Below are positions 23,941 to 36,468 of a stretch of 64,000 nucleotides of DNA, piece by piece. Position 1 is the stretch's first letter; every line of letters begins with the position of its first letter. The notes below the pieces were generated by a model. That model was given only the letters and a program-made list of their open reading frames with translations, did not search any database and was not told the DNA's origin. Source of the DNA: Diploscapter coronatus (lineage: Eukaryota; Nematoda; Chromadorea; Rhabditida; Rhabditidae); assembly GCA_964036155.1 (NCBI GenBank), contig OZ038423.1, positions 18,987,249 through 19,051,248 of the forward strand, read 5' to 3'. The translations under genes were made by a program, and so were the position numbers.

Positions 23941-26900
23941 ATGGCACGAATCGCAGCCCTGGTCGAAGTGGCGGATACAGATTCAGGCCGGCCTTCCTCG
24001 GCTTCCTCCACAGTGAACAATTCGGAAGTCGGCTCGTCCACTCCAGACACTCCTACTGACAGTAAGTCATTTTCATCTCATGTTTTTATTCATAGATTTT
24101 TCTTGAAATACTGAATCGCCAATTGAACGTTGCGAATTCCCCCTCTTCCTCTCACAGATGCGTTCCTTCTTTTCTCTCCAATTTAACGAGCACTCGAGGT
24201 TAAAATGGCGTAGCAAAATAGGGAAAAAAATTCAGGGAGTTTTAAAGAAATGAAATGCTGCTTTTAGTCTTCCTTCTCTCTTCTACTTTTTCTGCTTCTT
24301 TTCCACTGGGAATTGCGCACTATTTCTCATTTTCATGCCTCTTTGTCCATGCTAGAGAAGATTGCCTCAGGCTATGGTTGGTTATCTGTGAAAAGAAGAA
24401 AAGAGAAGGAGGAAGGCAAATGGCAAAACAGAGTCGAGCTGCTTGGGGAGAGGAGAAGAATTGCTGCGCGTTCGTTTCTTCTACCGCCGCTGCTGAATGC
24501 TGAATGCCGAATTCCCAATCAAATTCTATTTCTATCCTCCTTTCGACTAAAATTCAATCGCTGATAAAATCCCCGCTCAATGCTCACCGTAATTTCCCTT
24601 GCAGCTTCAAAAACCCTCCGAATTTCAAAATGTTAAGCTAGCCTCCACAAGCCCTAAGCTTATCCTCGTGTTGTCTGAGCCGTGAGTTTTCCTCTTCTAT
24701 CCTTTCTTTTCTTCCCTCCCCCAGCTTGATGCCCCAAGTTCGAAATTTGTCGGCTTTCTTCGTGACAAATCACCCGCAATTTATGTGGCCTGCCTATTTT
24801 GGAGAAGTTGTGAGTGGGTAAAGGAGAATTTGAGGGGAAGAGAAAGGGAAGGAGATGAGAAATTGGGAAATTAAAATGAGAAGAGGGCTGAGCCGATGGC
24901 TTAAAATTGCTGTTCCCCAAATAAAACTCGGCCCTTTTCCCCTTCTCAGTCCTTTCTGTGCAGAGCTCTAGATCCCCAGACTTATTTTGGAGAATTTCAT
25001 TAAATTTTTGTTCGATATTCTCACTTCTATATTTGGTGTTTGTATATCTCCTTTTTCCTTTGCAGCTTTCGAAGATTCCACAATATTTCTAAAGGGTCTT
25101 TTGAAGAGAATAGATTCTATTCATTTCCTGCTTATTTGTGATTCAGAATCGAATCTCTACTCCTCGTCTATCTTCCTGTACAGTGCTTTACTCTCGTGCT
25201 CTCAAGCAGTTGTTTCGTTTACCTGTCTGTTGCTTGTGAGCTGTGCTTTGAGTGAGTAATCATCTCTCTGCTGATATAGGGAAGTTATTCTATGAAGCAG
25301 AGAGAGAGGGGAAGGAAGGGATACCTGCAATCTGCAAAGTTGAAGGATACACATGAAAAATGGAGAAGCGAAGAAATAAAGAGAAAGGAAGATAATGGCA
25401 GCTGGTGAATGGCGAATACTTTGACAGAAACAGAGATTGCAGGCCAGGCTATTTGCTCTTCTTTATTATTATAGCTCTCTTCTCATTTGCCCGCAAAGGA
25501 AATATTTGGGAAATATCATTACGCCCTCTTCTTTCTTCTTCCCTTCTGCCTGAGACTGATTGTTTTCATCTTCTTTCTAATTTCCTTTCGAAATGTATAT
25601 TTGGTTATGTGAGGTGTGTCTGTCTGCCTGGGAAAATGCAATATCAGCCTCATTCCCAGTTCATCTATTCAGTTTGAGTCAGTGCAGAGGACTTACTTGT
25701 TTCTGTAAACAGGCTTTGCGTTATGTACTCGCGTAACACGATTTAGCACTCGAAATCAGGCATTTAGACGAGAAACGCGAAATCGGGATAGGCCAGGCGT
25801 TTTTCCTACTCTTTCCATACGAATGTCTATTTCGTCGTTCAAACATCTTCTCACGATGATTTCATTTGTTCTGTCAAATAGCCATGCCCTTTTACCCCTT
25901 TCAACCTGCCTTGTTTCAGTTTCTGTTCGTTTTGTAGTATTTGCTTTTTGGCTGCAAACTCGTTAGGTATCACAATGCATTGCGAGAAAGCGTCTATGTT
26001 GTCTATGTTTCATGCTTCTTTTCTGCCCTTTACCCGCGAATCATCTTCAATATTGTTTCGCCATTTCACGCAAATCTCCGCATTTTCCTCTGCAAATCGG
26101 TTTATGCAACGATTATTTGATTTTCAAAAGCGGGAATTATCGGTGAATCGTTTTTCGATTTGCTTTGCGACGTGGAAACGATTCCCCCTCGTTGATCATC
26201 TTTTGATTGATTTTCTGGAGGTACAAATATGAGCTATGCGCATTTTCATATGCTATTTCTATAGTTTTCCCAACAAAACGTGCAATTTTCGTGTTTGGTC
26301 GTTTTTATGTCGTATTTCACATTTATGAAGAATGATAATGGCCGTCGCGGAGAGACAAAATGTCCGGTTTGCAAGCGAAACTGCGTGGAAAGGCAGGCCA
26401 AACACGGCCAGACATGGGAAGACGCAATTAGAAATTCACGCCTCGGGCATTTACTCTCTTTTCCTCTGCCAGCTTCTATTCGAGTATAATTATTTGCATT
26501 TGGATGACTCCTTTGACTCCCTCTCTCTCAACAAGTCTACCTTTACTTTTCTAAATTTAAATCTCGAAAATCAAAAATGATTGATGGATTGGTTGATATT
26601 TTCCTTATATTTTCGCACATGCATCTATTTTTAATTTCTTACGTAGAACAAGTGAATGATGAGTGAAAAGATAGAAATTGGATACTGAAAGCGAAAAAGT
26701 GGAAGAATAAGGGATTTGAAGGAAGAAGAGAAAGAGAAAGAGCGAGGGAGGAAGGAAAGGACTCAAAGAATGGTTGAAGCCACGAACTCGCAGCACAATC
26801 TACAACAATCACTGGCATTCTCCTAACAAAACTGGAACACTTCAAATTCTTTGCTCTTCTTTAAATTTCATTCATTCCATTTTCATTTGTAATCCTAGGG

Positions 26901-29900
26901 ATAGCAATTTGGAATTTATTGCGGCGTTTCTAAATGAAAATTGCGATAGATTATGATTATGCCATTTATAGTCTAGGACGATGAGATATTTTATCGGTCT
27001 GCTATTTCATAATTTCGCGATTTTCCATTTCGTGTGTGAATCAGAATTGTCATAAAACGGACTTTCTCATATTTATTCAGCTTGTTCATAGAATCGTTTG
27101 ATTTTAAATTATGAGATAAAATCAATTTATGGTTTGCAGATGAGGGAATGTGTGGATTAACCGAGCTGGTGTCGTCGTGCCTGGCCAAGACTCGATCTGC
27201 CCCATCTGGTCCCTCTTCCCATCTCTGTTCCATCAACGATGGTCTGCCTTCTGCATCGTCCTCGCAGAATTCCAAGGACCCCCAACCATTCCTTCACGCC
27301 AGTCTCTTCACTGGCGTTCCATCAACAATCAAATTCTATACCAAGGGAACTAAGGTAAGGATTCCTATATTTTAATGACTGAACATTTTCTCGAAAATCA
27401 TTAGATTGCTTCATAATATTGCCATAATTTAGTTTTTTTTTAAATTAAATTTCTAAGTTTCTGAAAGATTTTCGTTCATATGTCAAGAAAGTCTGCCAGT
27501 ACAATTAGGCCCCACAAATACATTTGTCATGTTATCAGTTTCGGGGTAAAAACCATACAAGCAAATAGGTCTTGGTGTAACTTAGATGATGAGACCATTA
27601 AGCATTTTTCGAGCTTATTTTCACATAAAAACTCTATGAAAACTAATTCGATGTGTGAACACGCATTCTACTTTTTTTAACTTGCATACATAATTTCGAC
27701 TGTTTGAATAGTTCGAATTTCACTTTTTATTACTCTCTTTGCTCATGTTACGTGCGAGCAGAACAAGTTCGGGATAGTTGTTCATCTACCTGAGCCCTAT
27801 TATGTCTGCCATCGATTCCAAAAGGGCATTTTTGTACATTTTCACTTTCTGGCGAAAGAATTGGAGAAAACAGTTAATTCACTAACAATTTGTCGAATAT
27901 AAATTTCCAGCGAGCGAAAAATAGCATCATTGTGTTTGCGGACACTAAGTATAATGACAGAAAATTACAAAATAACCCAATATTATTATTCTGAAAAGAT
28001 CGATTTTTGACATTGTTGATTCGTGAAAATCCTGGGAAAATAGAGAGATGAATAATTTTCAAATTCAAGAGCGAATTTCCAATTTATGACGAAGATCAAC
28101 TTTTTCTTAACTCACGCATACGATGCCAATTTTCTATCAAAGACTCGAAAGTTAAGTCACACAATAATTCATGAATAATGAATGAGATTTGTGAAATGAT
28201 CTACCAAAAGGCAACAAATTCAGGTGACGAAGCCAAACAAAAAAATCTCTTCTCGATTGACCTGGTGCTACAATTCGCTGCTGCCGATTGTAATGAGACA
28301 TTCACTGGCTGTCAGCCATTTCACGGTAACTTTTCATCTATTATTTGCTCGAATTATTGGATTTAATCCAATTTTTTCCATTCAAGCATTTTGATAAACG
28401 GAAGAAATGGATTTAGGATTGTGATAATTTGATAGAGTTGATTCACACATAACACATTTATATGAAAATTTCTTCAAAAGTTCTGTGGCATCGAAAAATA
28501 CTTATCTTTCAACCTAATATGCTATTTTTGTTTCAGGTAGTTGACGAATCCCTGTTTTATGTGGGTTATTGGGGAAGGCATTTGAAGAGTGCCCAATACA
28601 AATCACTGCATCCATATCAGAAGGTCAACCACTATCCAGGGGCTTTCCACATTGGCAGGAAAGACAGACTCTGGATGCACATCAAGAGACAGATTGACAG
28701 GTGGGAATTTTCTTGCTAATATGATGCAAAGGTGTTTATCTTTTAGATTTGGTGAGGAGGAGTACAACATCATTCCGACGACGTACATCCTGCCGGATGA
28801 ACGAGAGGAGCTCCTGGAATACATACGGGCAGATCCAAAGAATCACGTCATTATGAAACCGGTATGATTGCTCTTTTAGTTAATAATATGTTTCAACACT
28901 TTAAATTAAAATCTATAGATAAAGGTTCATTTTCCCGAAGAAAAATCTTTCAATCTTTTTGAAATATTTCATTAAATATTGACAAAAGCTGATCTTCATC
29001 ATGAAGCACTTATAATTCAAAACACAAGTGTAAAATCGATGAATTTCAGCCAGCCTCGGCTCGCGGGACAGGAATATCGGTGACGAGGAAGATGAAGGAG
29101 ATTCCCACGAAAGGGCAGCTGCAACAGACCAAGACGCAGATGATCGCACAACAGTATGTTTTTAAATAGCGACTTAGTCCGAAACGGAATCCTTATCCTG
29201 AGTTTTTGAATGTCAATTCCAATTATTATATGCACTTCTTAGAGTTTACTTCATTTGGAGTCTAATGACGCCATTATTCAAAGAATTATCTTAAGTTACG
29301 TCTCCCGCCCTTTGACGATCAACAGCGCCAAATTCGACCTCCGTTTCTACGTCTACGTGCCTTCTCTCGAACCTCTGCGCATCTACATCTACGAAGAGGG
29401 ACTCGTCAGATTTGCCAGTGTGCCGTATGTTTCACTTTAATCTGCATAATGTGCAAAATATCATAATTTGAAAAAAAAAAGGCTATTGACTTTCGATTTC
29501 ATTGCTACTCTCCCCTCTATAAATTCCTAGTAAGTTTAGGACAAAATTATTCTGATTCAAAGAAACGTTGTGTTTTGATTTCTAGTCCAATACTTCAATC
29601 GAAAGAAAACACAATTTGCGAATGTTTTCAACTTGCTACCCACTCCTTATATTTAATTATCAAATCTATCTTTCAGATATTCCAAGAATCTCTCGACAGT
29701 GTCCAACAAGTACATGCACTTGACTAATTACAGGTAGTTTTTCCCTATCTAAATGCGACTTTCATGGCAATATTTCAGCATAAATAAGTTGGCTGAGAAA
29801 GACGGAGTTTCCGAATCACCGGTACCTAAGTGGACTCTGTCGTATCTGGCAAAATACTTTGAAAACGAGGTAGGGATTAGGCACTTTCTTCTTTGCATTT

Positions 29901-31824
29901 CGATAAACCTTCACAGTTGATTTTTTTAGAAATACTATTGAAAAATTCAATGTCCTGATCATATGCATACCAATACAAACTGTTCATTTTAATGTTTGCA
30001 ACGATGTTAAATTAGACAATTTATTAAACAAAAACCTCAAGCTATTCAAATGCAAGGTATTCTTTCTGCAGGGAATCGATTGGCCATCAATTCGAGACAG
30101 GATCGAAGACACGATTGTAAAGGCGTTCATTGCGTGCGAGAAGCCTATCCGCGATCACATGATCAAGCACATCAGACACGGGCGAGTCACTTCTGCTTGT
30201 TCATTTAATCCCTCCATATTCTATTGACATTTGGCAAATAAGATTTTCATTGGAACTTTCATCAGATTCGTGCTTTGCTTACTATCTCGTTTCAGGTTTA
30301 TTTGCCACGAGCTTTTCGGTGTTGATATTTTGCTGGATGAAGATCTGAAGCCGTGGCTTTTGGAGGTATTTCCTTCAAAATCAACGCTCATTCTCTTCAA
30401 ATTTGCAAGTTTCAGGTGAATATCTCTCCGTCTTTGCATTCTGGCACTCCTCTCGATGTTTCTGTAAAGGCTCCTTTAGCCAAAGATGTTCTCAACATGG
30501 CTGGGATTTACGTTCCACCGAGGTAATACTTTAGGTGCAAATATTTTTAAATGAAATTCTGAAAGTAAACGGGAGAGATAGCCATTTCATAATATTAGAT
30601 AATCAAATAAACTTTGCAGTAACGAAATGTTGGACGAGGCCGATTACAGTACGCGGCCTAGAAACTGGCCGAAAACTGCTGATCAGATTCTGGTAGATTA
30701 GACCTTCTCGCATTTATTCTTCAAAATTATCTTTTAGAAGGAAAGACTCTGGATAGATGCCTATTCGGAGAGTCAGGAATTGGACCCAAAGATTCTGAAG
30801 CGACTCACTCCAGAAGATGCCCGGATGCTCGTCGAGTTCGAGGACGAGCGACTCCGGTGCGGCGACTTCCGACTGCTCTTTCCTATCGCCCGCTCAGCTC
30901 ATTATTTGAAGTATGATATAGTCATTAGTCATTTTCTTTTGCATGGTACAAATATCGTTGAGAAATGTAAAGAAATGATGTAGCCGAGCTCGAGAATATT
31001 TAGTTCCGGGTTATTTAGTAATGAACTAATAGCAGCGACCTTGGATTCGTTTCTATTTCAGCGTGCCATTTATATTCTCTTTTACATATTGTAAAAGTGA
31101 CTGAAGAAGTTTGCATTTTCAACCTATCCGAATACGGCTAACAATTTCGTTAGTTAAAAATCGACGGAAAAAAGAAAACGTTATAATAATGACAAAATTT
31201 AGATATTTCGAAGAGCCAGTCTACGCCAATCTGCTGCTGCAGGAGTGGCAAATCGAGATGGAAGCCGACCGGAGTGCGGGCATCGACAGACTCGAGAAGC
31301 TCTGCCAGCAGGGACACATGAAGAGGAGGGATGGGAAATTCATTGGGGGGTTTTGGGGTAAGTCAGTCAGTCATAAATATCACTCTGTTTTGGCTCATAT
31401 TTTCTCGGTACCTCACATAGTTTGATTGGAGTTTTCGGGAGCATGTTAAACGTGAATGAAATGGGTGGTAATATGATCAAAGATCGCTTTTTTCTATTGT
31501 GCAGACCAATTATAAATGAGCACAAATTTAAAAATTCAAAGTGTGTGCATCCCATATTTTCAAACGGTCGCCAAAGTCATTCCTTGAATCAATGAATTGT
31601 CGCAAAGTCTACTGAAAATAACACACTAATATTCCTGTGCATCAATAATGCGCGTCATTTATTTTCTTTCAAGTAGTCGGTCATTGACAATATCTCATGT
31701 CGTCACAGTTTCAATTCCTATTTTACACTTTCATGAGCATATCCGATGAGAAATTCTGAAACGCCAGAAGGAAAATAGCACAGCACAACGATTCAATTCG
31801 AATTATTTATTCGTTTCAGAATAG
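23941..31824 (+). CDS. ttll-4: tubulin polyglutamylase TTLL4
   Basis: A 613-residue protein in 16 exons: 23940-24061, 27140-27354, 28224-28325, 28537-28700, 28747-28861, 29050-29153, 29245-29424, 29677-29733, 29779-29869, 30072-30181, 30296-30365, 30416-30522, 30620-30692, 30738-30910, 31203-31357 and 31820-31824. Exon 28224-28325 (LTWCYNSLLPIVMRHSLAV) was found by filling a gap against human TTLL4. The TTL core is complete: WGRHLKSAQYKSLHPYQKVN, FHIGRKDRLW, KPPASARGTGI, KFDLRFYVYV, MHLTNYSINK, CHELFGVDILLDEDLKPWLL and EVNISPSLHSGTPLDV, including the ATP-grasp acidic and Asn residues. The C-terminal module continues to LLLQEWQIEME. It is about half the size of human TTLL4, lacking most of the N-terminus and ending soon after the core. 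It adds glutamate side chains to tubulin, chiefly in cilia and neurons. Intron 10 has a GC donor at 30182. Confidence 0.93.
24062..27139 (+). other. 3.1-kb intron of ttll-4
   Basis: This intron separates the short N-terminal exon from the TTL domain. It holds long C/T-rich and G/A-rich tracts (for example around 24120-24250, 24830-24870 and 26700-26770) but no splice-supported exon or RNA gene I can recognise. Its length is exceptional here and may hide enhancer elements. Confidence 0.5.
30182..30187 (+). other. non-canonical GC-AG donor in ttll-4
   Basis: The exon ending HIRHG must join FICHELFG in phase. The only donor giving that frame is GCGAGT at 30182, paired with the TTTCAG acceptor before 30296. 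No GT nearby keeps the frame. Confidence 0.7.
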
Positions 31825-34720
31825 TCACACTGCCAATTGGTTTGACAAAGAGCCTTGTTCCCAGGTTGACTTACGGGAGTTCATTAACGACGAATCATCA
31901 TCGACACTCGACACTCAACGGTCAATGTGCTAAATTGCCTTATCTGGTATGATATCTTTTCCTGGTATTTTTCATTTTTATATCTTGAAATCGAGAAGGT
32001 TTTTATTTGAATTTATACAGATTGATTATTTTTAATCGTCTCTTCTCGATTTCATATTTCATAAGATTAAGAAAAATTCCATGTATCATTTCATACTGAA
32101 TTAATGAAAGAATTCATTTCCATCAGCTAGGTCGTTATTTGATATATTCATTTATTCAATTTTTTATGCTTTCATTTATTTCGAACATCGAAAGTTGAAT
32201 CCTTTCGATTTGCTCAGTCCATGTGTTATTATCATCAGGCAGTTGGTAATTTTCTTCATTTGCAATTTATCATCAAATCTAAGCCTTTTTTATTAATATT
32301 CATTTGAACATTTTCCATTTTAACTCAGGTGTTATTCTTTCATATTTGGAATAAACATTCGATCAATTTAAAATTTTTAATAAAACACATAAACTAAGAT
32401 CACTGATCATATTTTCTCTCTATGTGTTAATAACATTGTCATTTCATTAGTAAAGATACAGAATGCGAATTTTAACCCTCTTTATTTCTTCAGTTTTCTC
32501 TTCAATCTTAGATAATAATGAATCAACATTATCTGCAACTTGACTGTATATTTATTGAATTTCATTATCTGAGTACGGTGCGTCATAGCGGGGAGGACAG
32601 TTTTGCCTGTTGCCTGTTTGCTCGAGGTCGCTAACCCCTTTTCTCCTCTCCTCTTCGCCTTCCAGTCTCTTGACGAGTTTCTCGGATTCTCTCCCGTCTT
32701 CCCTACTTCAGTACCATTTACCCGGTTCTTTTTCCGTTTTCTTTATTTTTCTACCCGGTAAACATGAGTCATTTCACCGCTCCGCTGCCTTTCTGCGTTC
32801 ACATGTTAGTCTCTTTTCTCTTTTTGTTCGATTTCAAAGCTCTCATAATTTTGCCTACCCAACGGAGCACTTGCGAAATTCTGACGTACCTATCAAATTT
32901 TCTTTGTTAAATTCATCTGCAAAATTAAAAGTTTCACGGATCATCTATTTTTCAAATTTGTGTGTCAATATAATTTTCGATATCAGTCGGAATTGCGCAC
33001 TTTTTCTTGATTGTTAGATTTTCTTTGATATCTGGATTATCGCACATTTCATATCTTTCAGTCTCCAACTTCTCTAATCTGCCTCCCTCCCCAACCAGTC
33101 AGATTGTCTTCGGCACCGCATCTCAATCAGGACTCCCTCTGTGTTGTCTGTAGAAGTTGCTCCAAGCAAATATCGTCACTTTGCTCTTTGCGCAGGGCGT
33201 CTAAATTCGCTCTTTGTCTCTCTGCTTTCTCTTCATCGTCTTCTCTCTCTACTCATTTACGTGCCCTCCGGCATGTTTCTCTTTCTCTCTTCCCTCTACA
33301 GAAGTCTTCTCTATTTTTGTCATTTCTTGAGTGTCAACTATCAGGTTGCATTCCAAGTACCAAACACGCGGATAAAAAATTCGACGTCAAATACATTTTC
33401 GCTTTGAAATTTCATAATTTTTCTAGTCTCGAAACCATATTTGACGCAGTTTCGCGGAATGCATAATGATCACGTCAATATTTGCTTACTGTATACTTTA
33501 GTACCTACCTAAAACCTCAGATAATTTTACAATATTGATTTTAGTAAGAGAATTGCTTGAATGATAGGAATTGCGTTGCACCCATTATTTGCCTGAATTG
33601 TATGGTTAACGTAGGTTTGCACATTTCTGTCAAGAGTTTGGCTGCCGGTTCGTGAATCGCCGCCACATTGCTCACATTCTCCTATTATTTCTCATTTATT
33701 GTATAACTTCCGTTACCGTTCAATTTCTCTAACGTATTCATAATGATAGCATAACAGGTCCTTTGTTGCATATTTGTAATTTGATAGTTTTGTATTATTA
33801 GCAAATTTTTATGCCTGAAAATTGGCATATGGGAAATATCGTGACATCAATTAAAAAGCATCGTGGCACTTCCCTTATTCAGAATTCATTATTATTTTCA
33901 TTCATACAATATTTTCTATCTCGAAGTTACGACATTTCTTAGTTAGCCTAAAAATGTGGTCTTTGATCATCTTTGCCATAGAAAAAGTCGAGAACAAAAT
34001 GTTCATGTTAAAATTTCCGTCATTTTGTTAGAGAAGTTCGCGCTCTAAAGAATAAGGGAACCGAAATAATGCAAACACACATCTATTTTTAGTCTTTGCA
34101 TGATACTAACAATAATATCTTGATAAGTTTCCTGGATCGAGTGGACCTTTTCGGGTGTAGTTTAGCTCATTAGCAAATCGTATAGTCATGCAGCACGTAT
34201 TTGTGGCCTTATGCGAGTGCGTTAGAGACCAATCGGTTTGTAAACAAAGTAAATAATTCTGTCTAAAAATCCCCGTCTTTAGTTAGTGGTTAATGTTCCC
34301 TGCCTGGCTCGATCCAGAGCCGTTGCCAAATTTCCACCTCTATCTCGTGCAACTCTGCTCGTTTTGCCCATTTCCTAATCATGCATTGTTTGCACAGCTC
34401 GTTTCTACTCCTCAACCCAAACTGCGCATTTTCCGCATTCAGCAGCTATATTTTCGTATGTCTCTGTCTGCTTTTTGTCTTTCTGCCTCGTTTATCTCTT
34501 TTCGCATATTCTTCCTTTACACTCTCTAACTCAATTTGCCTCTTTACCGAAATCCATGCATTTGCCCTTCCACCTTCCATCTGCACTTTCTGCATCTGGC
34601 GATAAGTAATCTCCCCTACATTGCATCGTCATCCATCCACCCATCTATTCGATGTCTTCCCGTGATAATTTCTCCCTTTCCGACAGTCAACACAGCAGTT
34701 TTCAGCAGTCTGGCAGCAAA
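31825..34720. other. intergenic region, pyrimidine-rich
   Basis: No gene is supported between ttll-4 and the tetraspanin. The + strand carries C/T-rich blocks (32600-32830, 33070-33320, 34350-34620) that produce long open frames without splice or homology support. AT-rich spacers lie between them. Confidence 0.5.
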
Positions 34721-36468
34721 ATGGGTTGTTGCGTTACTTTCTCACGAGTTATTGTCTTTCTCATGAACTTGGCTATGTTGGTAAGATCTTTTGAAATTGT
34801 TAATTTTTGAATGATTTTATATTTTAGCTAGTAGCATTGACAGTTATTGCTCTAGCCTTGTGGATTCGACTGGATAACAACTTTGAGCACGACTTGAGAA
34901 GGGACATCAAATACGATGGAGATGAAGAACCGCTGAGGGATATCAAAAGGGACATGCGAACGGGGGTATTCAGAACTTAGCAATTATAGACTTATCCGAT
35001 CATTTTTTTGCCACAAATCAAAATTTTTCTATCAAAAAGTGTCTACTTCTGAAGGATATTCGTGCAATAAGTTACCTAGAAAATCTAAATGGTATCATAC
35101 AGTGGCTAGCAAAAGATTGAAACCAGGCTTCAATTTTAAAAAGTAGTGTGAACCGATTCTCTTGAACGAATCATTCTGAACTTTGACACACATGCCATGA
35201 AGCAATGAAACTAGGGCTTACAAATCAGGGACGAGCAGTATGATTTTCATTATATATATATTTTTTAAATCATCCGTTGATACTTTTCGAAAATTCTTTT
35301 TATAGCACATGTAGGATACAATTCTGCATCTATTCCAGAAAGGTTTTTTTTTTCAAATGGTCTGTTAATTTTTAAAAATTATAATTAAAATCATACCGCT
35401 CGTTCCTGTTACAAATCTCCCAAATTTCAAGAATATCGACCATGAAGAATTATTTTACACTTCATTTTAAAAATTATGTCCGGTTCCAAGCGTTTGCTGA
35501 CCATTATACCTATCTGAGGAAATATAACTCGAAATATTTTCACCTTTACTTCTCTTCTTGATATCTCTTTATCAACACAGTATCAAGAAATTATGAAGCG
35601 CTCAAATATCGCAAGTAATTTCCATGAATTTATTTCAGATAACAGTGGTATTCTGGGTGATAATAGGATTCGCGATTGCATGCGCCATTTTGGGCTTGAC
35701 TGGATTGTTAGGAGCTGCTGCTAACAGTCGATTCCTTCTGGTTAGACATAAAGAGTAACGAGCAAAAGTATACGGCTATTCATAAAGTTTTGCATGTCCG
35801 GTCTGAACATTTGTAACGATTCAACAGCGAAGAAATTTGCACAATATAGTGATCATCAAGTAGTGAAACTCAAGATTTTATCATTCTAAAAGTGTTAAAG
35901 CCAGACTATAGCAATTTATTTATAGCCAGATACTTTTGGTCGCAACAGTAACTGGGAAACTATTGCATCACGTCTTCGATTATTTCAGGTCCCATATTTC
36001 GTTGCAATGGTCTTTCTAATTTTGTTAGAAATTGCCGTTGGAATCGCTGTACTCGTCAAGCGAAAAGATGTAATAATTCTCGAAATAATTATTCTAAATC
36101 TCGGTAATTATTAGGTAAGACGAACAGTGAAGGACTATGTCTATTGGTCGTACAATCTGAACACAATCGATGTGCAGGCGTTCAACTTCCGATACAATTG
36201 TTGCGGAGTCGAAGGATATCCGAATCCGCAATGTTTCCAAAATGCGGTAAGTGAAAAGATAAGAGCTTTTCTTCTTAAAAACCCCCATTTTCAGCCAACC
36301 TGTTCTTCTGCAGTCTGGGATCGACTCGATTTTACAATGATGGTATTCGGTATCTGCATGCTTGGAGTTATCGTTCTACAGATCATCACAACTCTCATTT
36401 CCGTCTTCGTTTTCACTTATCGGAGGAAAGAGGATGGCCCTCTGATGATTCCCGTCCAGGAGCAATAA
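34721..36468 (+). CDS. tetraspanin
   Basis: A 228-residue protein in six exons: 34721-34780, 34828-34965, 35639-35740, 35989-36069, 36115-36246 and 36295-36468. TM1 is VIVFLMNLAMLLVALTVIAL after MGCC, with juxtamembrane cysteines for palmitoylation. TM2 is ITVVFWVIIGFAIACAILG, TM3 is VPYFVAMVFLILLEIAVGIA, and TM4 is MMVFGICMLGVIVLQIITTL. The large extracellular loop holds the family hallmark CCG (NCCGVEGYPNPQC) and a further cysteine in APTC. The loop is short for a tetraspanin. I chose the start at 34721 because GTTTTCAG lies 17 nt upstream, a probable trans-splice site; the frame is open to an earlier ATG at 34652. Tetraspanins organise membrane microdomains; the specific worm tsp member is not assigned. 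Confidence 0.9.
35100..35506. mobile_element. Tc1/mariner-like non-autonomous element in tetraspanin intron 2
   Basis: The left end, CAGTGGCTAGCAAAAGATTG preceded by TA, is mirrored imperfectly by the right end read inversely (AATGGTCAGCAAACGCTTGG, also next to TA). A second inverted pair lies inside: ACGAGCAGTATGATTTTCAT near 35231 and its inverse near 35390-35410. No transposase is present. CAGTG ends with TA duplication suggest the Tc1 group. Confidence 0.6.

Noticed and set aside
32610..33466. Two long + frames (135 and 120 codons) in the ttll-4/tetraspanin gap
   Set aside because: Ser/Phe/Leu-rich translations typical of C/T-rich DNA, no introns or conserved motifs.
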